Shown piece after piece: positions 61,152 to 64,000 of a DNA stretch of 64,000 nucleotides. The position numbers and the translations under genes are program-made. The notes below the pieces were generated by a model. It was not told the origin of the DNA and did no database searches. It was given only the letters and a program-made list of their open reading frames with translations. This DNA comes from Eretmocerus hayati (taxonomy: Eukaryota > Arthropoda > Insecta > Hymenoptera > Aphelinidae): NCBI GenBank assembly GCA_029851415.1, contig CM056741.1, positions 177,923,021 to 177,987,020 of the forward strand. The letters run 5' to 3'. Positions within the stretch are counted from its first letter, which is position 1. Every line of letters starts with the position of its first letter.

Positions 61152-61504
61152 ACTTACAAGGGAAGACCGGAGTCTCCGGGTCCTGGAATCTCACCAAAAT
61201 TTTTTCACAGTTTCGTACCACCTAGATTATGAAGAATCTGAAGCAACTCTGTCAAATGGGCAACCTGTTCAGAGCTACAGCCAGAGACGTCAACATTGCT
61301 AGTATATCTATAGATATTACTTTTTAACATGGGTCTATATGAGCAATGCTAATGTCATCGAGAATGTCATAGGCTGTGTACCTCTGAACGGGAGGCCCAT
61401 TTGACAAAGTTGCTTTAGATTCTTCATAATCTGGGTGGTACGAAACTGTGAAAAAATTTTGGTGAGATTTCAGGACCCGGAGACTCCGAACTCCCCTTGT
61501 TAGT
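61152..61504. mobile_element. 353-bp palindrome with ACTTACAAGGG tips
   Basis: The left end is ACTTACAAGGGAAGACCGGA; the right end read inward is ACTAACAAGGGGAGTTCGGA. Both continue GTCTCCGGGTCCTG and nearly the whole length folds back. The centre block AACATGGGTCTATATG then AGCAATGCTAAT matches the palindrome at 24925-25268. Mirror frames (61057-61302 plus, 61324-61515 minus) are arm copies, not genes. Confidence 0.88.
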
Positions 61505-62521
61505 GTATTCTTCACGCGGTGAAGTGAAAATTTTATGAGAGTCGCAAGGCCTCTGACCTGAAATTAATTTTGTTCAACAAGAAATCACCATTCTAGCCCA
61601 TTAAACGACTTTCAGAAGTTTTAATGCCCAATTATTGAGGACCCTCTACGATATTTGCTGTTGTTATGAAATTTCATGGAAATCAACATTTGAATTATTT
61701 ACACATCACACTAACTAAGATTTCGTAAAAGCATGTGATTCCATTGGCATTGGCCATCGCACTCAAATCAACATTTACTTGAAATCACATGGAAGAAATA
61801 CAAATGATCAAAAAACGAAACAATTAATATCCGGTGCATGAATATTCAGAGTCTATCAATTGTTTTTACACAATTTTTCACAATTCATAAGCTCCGACAG
61901 CTACTATATCAGCTACCACTTAGCTTTCGTCATTCTATACACATTTGCGCACGAGTTCAAAGAGTGATTTACCTGTACCGCCCAAAGATTACCAAGCATT
62001 TCGTAAGATCTTAGAGCGCAGTAGCCACACAAAAATCAGAAGTCAAAAAGGCAACATTTCATTTTTTTGAAAAATGAAGAAAACGCACCGGGCCACCGTC
62101 TTGAGTTTGCATCGGGTCTTGCATAGGGGAGAGTGGGGCAAAATTGGATGGATTTTTGCAGTGGGGCTATCTGGCGATACTTGGGGCTAGGCGCGATGGG
62201 ACTTTGAAGTTCAACTATTGAATACATTGTAAAAAAATTTTCAGACCCCTAGGTCTCAGCGTTCATACTTTTTCTTGAAGTTGAAAAACAAAAATCTGTC
62301 CAAATTCGCCCCGAGCTTGGGGGCACTTTTGACAAGTTTTGGAGGAAAATTTGGACAGCCTTCCAAAATTGAGGTATACGGCAAATTCCTCACCTATTAG
62401 AGTCGCATTTACCCACCAAAACACGTGGTAATAACCCCAAATCAAGAGGGAACCCCACTTGTGGCCTTTACATCCTCCCATGGCCTCAGCAAGTGAGGCA
62501 TTTTTATGTGATTTCGTAACA
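61505..62521. other. Intergenic; one possible element end
   Basis: GGGGAGAGTGGGGCAAAATT at 62126 resembles terminal sequences of known insect transposons, but no inverted partner was found. A 72-codon minus frame at 62263-62481 is not recognised. No convincing AATAAA for the gene at 62522-63060 was seen; CATAAA near 62502 is a weak candidate. Confidence 0.4.
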
Positions 62522-63060
62522 TTATTGAAATAAGCGCTTCATTGGTGCACTTTCACCATCGAGGATAATATCGTACGTTCCCTCATAAAATTTCACTTGA
62601 TCGGCGATGAATTTTCCAGTGAACTGAATCTTATCTTGAATTTGAAAATTGAAACGTCACTTGCAACTAAACAATTTTGTAAGGATTCGATGTGACTCTT
62701 TAAGGCAAGATCTAACTTACTTGGTTCAATCTTGTCAATCTTCATACGGGTTTTGTCTAATAATGTAACGCTAAATATTTCGGCTGTGCAATGCCGAATT
62801 GATGACTGGAATAACTGAAGTGAACCCGAAGAATACAAAGTTTCACAGTTAGTTAATTTCACAAAATCCGCCGGGCAGAATACAACTGAAGGCTTGTGTT
62901 CAGAATCACCGACTTCTAAAGCACACCTTTCAAGCAATATTCTGTTATTTGGTGGTAGGAGTTTAACAATATTGGGATCATCAACCCAACTGATTCGCAT
63001 GCCTGATATTTCGAGACTACAGAATACTAAGTTGATTAGGATAAATAGAGTAATCTGCAT
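62522..63060 (-). CDS. Secreted Cys-containing protein, two exons, 150 aa, family unknown
   Basis: Exon 1 runs 63060-62721 (ATG, 113 codons plus one base). Exon 2 runs 62634-62522, ending TAA. The intron is 86 bases, phase 1, with a perfect GTAAGT donor and a TTCAAG acceptor. Read without splicing, the frame would end at 62593, but the spliced exon 2 gives a longer, better-formed end (KIQFTGKFIADQ, EGTYDIILDG, MKRLFQ). The signal peptide is MQITLFILINLVFCSLEISG. The mature chain has four Cys (ERCALE, VFCPAD, TNCETL, RHCTAE), enough for two disulphides, and a strand-like C-terminus. Small secreted protein of unknown role. It lies on the same strand as the secreted gene at 58.5-60.4 kb but is not related to it in sequence. 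Confidence 0.7.
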
Positions 63061-63480
63061 GATTTTTGCAGCCAGGATCGCGAGAGATTGGCAAACGCGG
63101 CACTCACGAGGAGTACAAACTCGCTAGGAGGTTGATTTTAAACTCTGGTCGTAGCCGTTCGACCCGTTCGACCACATACACTGGCCGCATGACTAGCGCG
63201 CACTCCGCGCGGACCATATTATGCGTGCGTGGAAAGAACTACGACGTTCATCCGGTAACGACGCACATTAGTAAACATTTCACGTCTGCTCAAACAATTT
63301 TTATTACTCTGAAAACGTGCGATTTCGGAATGTTTCAAGGGGGGAAATTGTAGCTTTTGACATGCAGAATCCGAATCCTTTTCCCTCGAAGAGCCTCTCC
63401 AACTCATACGCCCATGGCTAGCGAAAAACCGCAAAAATACTGCAAAAACAACAGTATTAAGGGTTTAACTCAGAGGGGAA
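63061..63480. other. Upstream region of the two-exon gene
   Basis: TTTAAAAT on the minus strand near 63135-63145 may act as a weak TATA box. No gene recognised. Confidence 0.4.
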
Positions 63481-64000
63481 GCAATTTGAGCAAATTTTCA
63501 TGAGGAACAAAATTGTTTCATTTTTCAATACAAAATCGATGGTATGGTTGATTTTCCTGAAAAAGCCAATTTTTTTGGTTTTTTCTCATTTTGGAGGCTT
63601 TTCCGCCCGAATTTCGGAATGCACATTGCGGCAATCGAAAGAGCGGAAAATTTTACGTCGAAATATGTATTCGAAAAATTTTCTCTAAATTGACCCAGTG
63701 TGACGTGAACTCGAAAAAAGAAGCGAAAACCTAAAAAACGCTTGGGAGACCACAAAAAGCTCTTGTAGCTCAAAAAAGAAGCAAGTTACGCAAATTTTGA
63801 TGAGGAACAAAGTTATTGCATTTCTTAGTATAAATTAGGCATTTTATCTGGTTTTCCAAAAAAAGCCATTTTTGGGGGGTTTTGGCCACTCTTGAGGCTT
63901 TTTCAGCCGGATTCCAAAATTTCGACTGCGGCAATCGAAAGAACAGAAAATTTTACGTCAAAATATGTATTTCAAATTTTTTTCACATCCACCCTGATTG
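63481..64000 (+). repeat. Tandem repeat, 300-bp unit, running off the window
   Basis: 63481 onward and 63781 onward align with a constant offset of exactly 300: CAAATTTTCATGAGGAACAA at 63491 against 63791, GCGGCAATCGAAAGAGCGG at 63628 against 63928, AAAATTTTACGTCGAAATAT at 63647 against 63947. One full unit and most of a second are visible. No earlier unit is seen to the left. Satellite-like. Confidence 0.85.

Noticed and set aside
62593..63060. Single-exon version of the secreted protein (155 residues)
   Set aside because: A perfect GTAAGT donor and an AG 86 bases later give a better-formed C-terminus in another frame.

Overview
Organism. This is a eukaryotic nuclear window, AT-rich and dominated by decayed non-autonomous transposons. 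Split genes with GT-AG introns, a TATAAAAGG promoter, AATAAA polyadenylation signals, a Penelope-like retroelement of the type common in insects, TTAA-flanked elements and short TTAGG-like stretches together suggest an arthropod, most likely an insect. I cannot name the species. No bacterial-style operon, rRNA or tRNA gene was seen. Layout, left: 1-1506 is the right part of a foldback (long inverted repeat) element that runs off the window start. 1507-4017 has no recognisable gene. 4018-9450 is a broken Penelope-like element (PLE): reverse transcriptase pieces, a GIY-YIG endonuclease and a hammerhead ribozyme, interrupted by two large foldback insertions. Middle: 13747-14869 is another palindrome. 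18663-25619 is a roughly 1 kb TTAA element inflated to 7 kb by nested insertions. 28226-30291 is a 2 kb palindrome beside a second copy of the 1-1506 element. Two related inverted-repeat elements with Tc1-like ends lie at about 32.7 and 40 kb; the second sits inside an older repeat whose empty copy is at 36.9 kb. Right: further palindromes lie at 43.6, 49.5-51.4, 52.8, 54.35, 54.8-55.4, 57.5-58.2 and 61.2 kb. Two more TTAA elements lie at 44.65 and 53.6 kb. The 52.8 kb palindrome consists of two opposed hammerhead ribozymes. A 300-bp tandem repeat runs off the right edge. Genes. Only two host genes are well supported, both on the minus strand and both encoding small secreted proteins. One has four exons (58515-60382, about 220 residues, helical, charged, with a TATA box and poly(A) signal). 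The other has two exons (62522-63060, 150 residues, four cysteines after the signal peptide). Neither could be assigned to a family. Main observation. The window holds at least 15 long palindromes in several families. Some share 10-30 bp tips while their bodies differ. Several have informative empty sites inside this same window, so the order of insertion can partly be read off.
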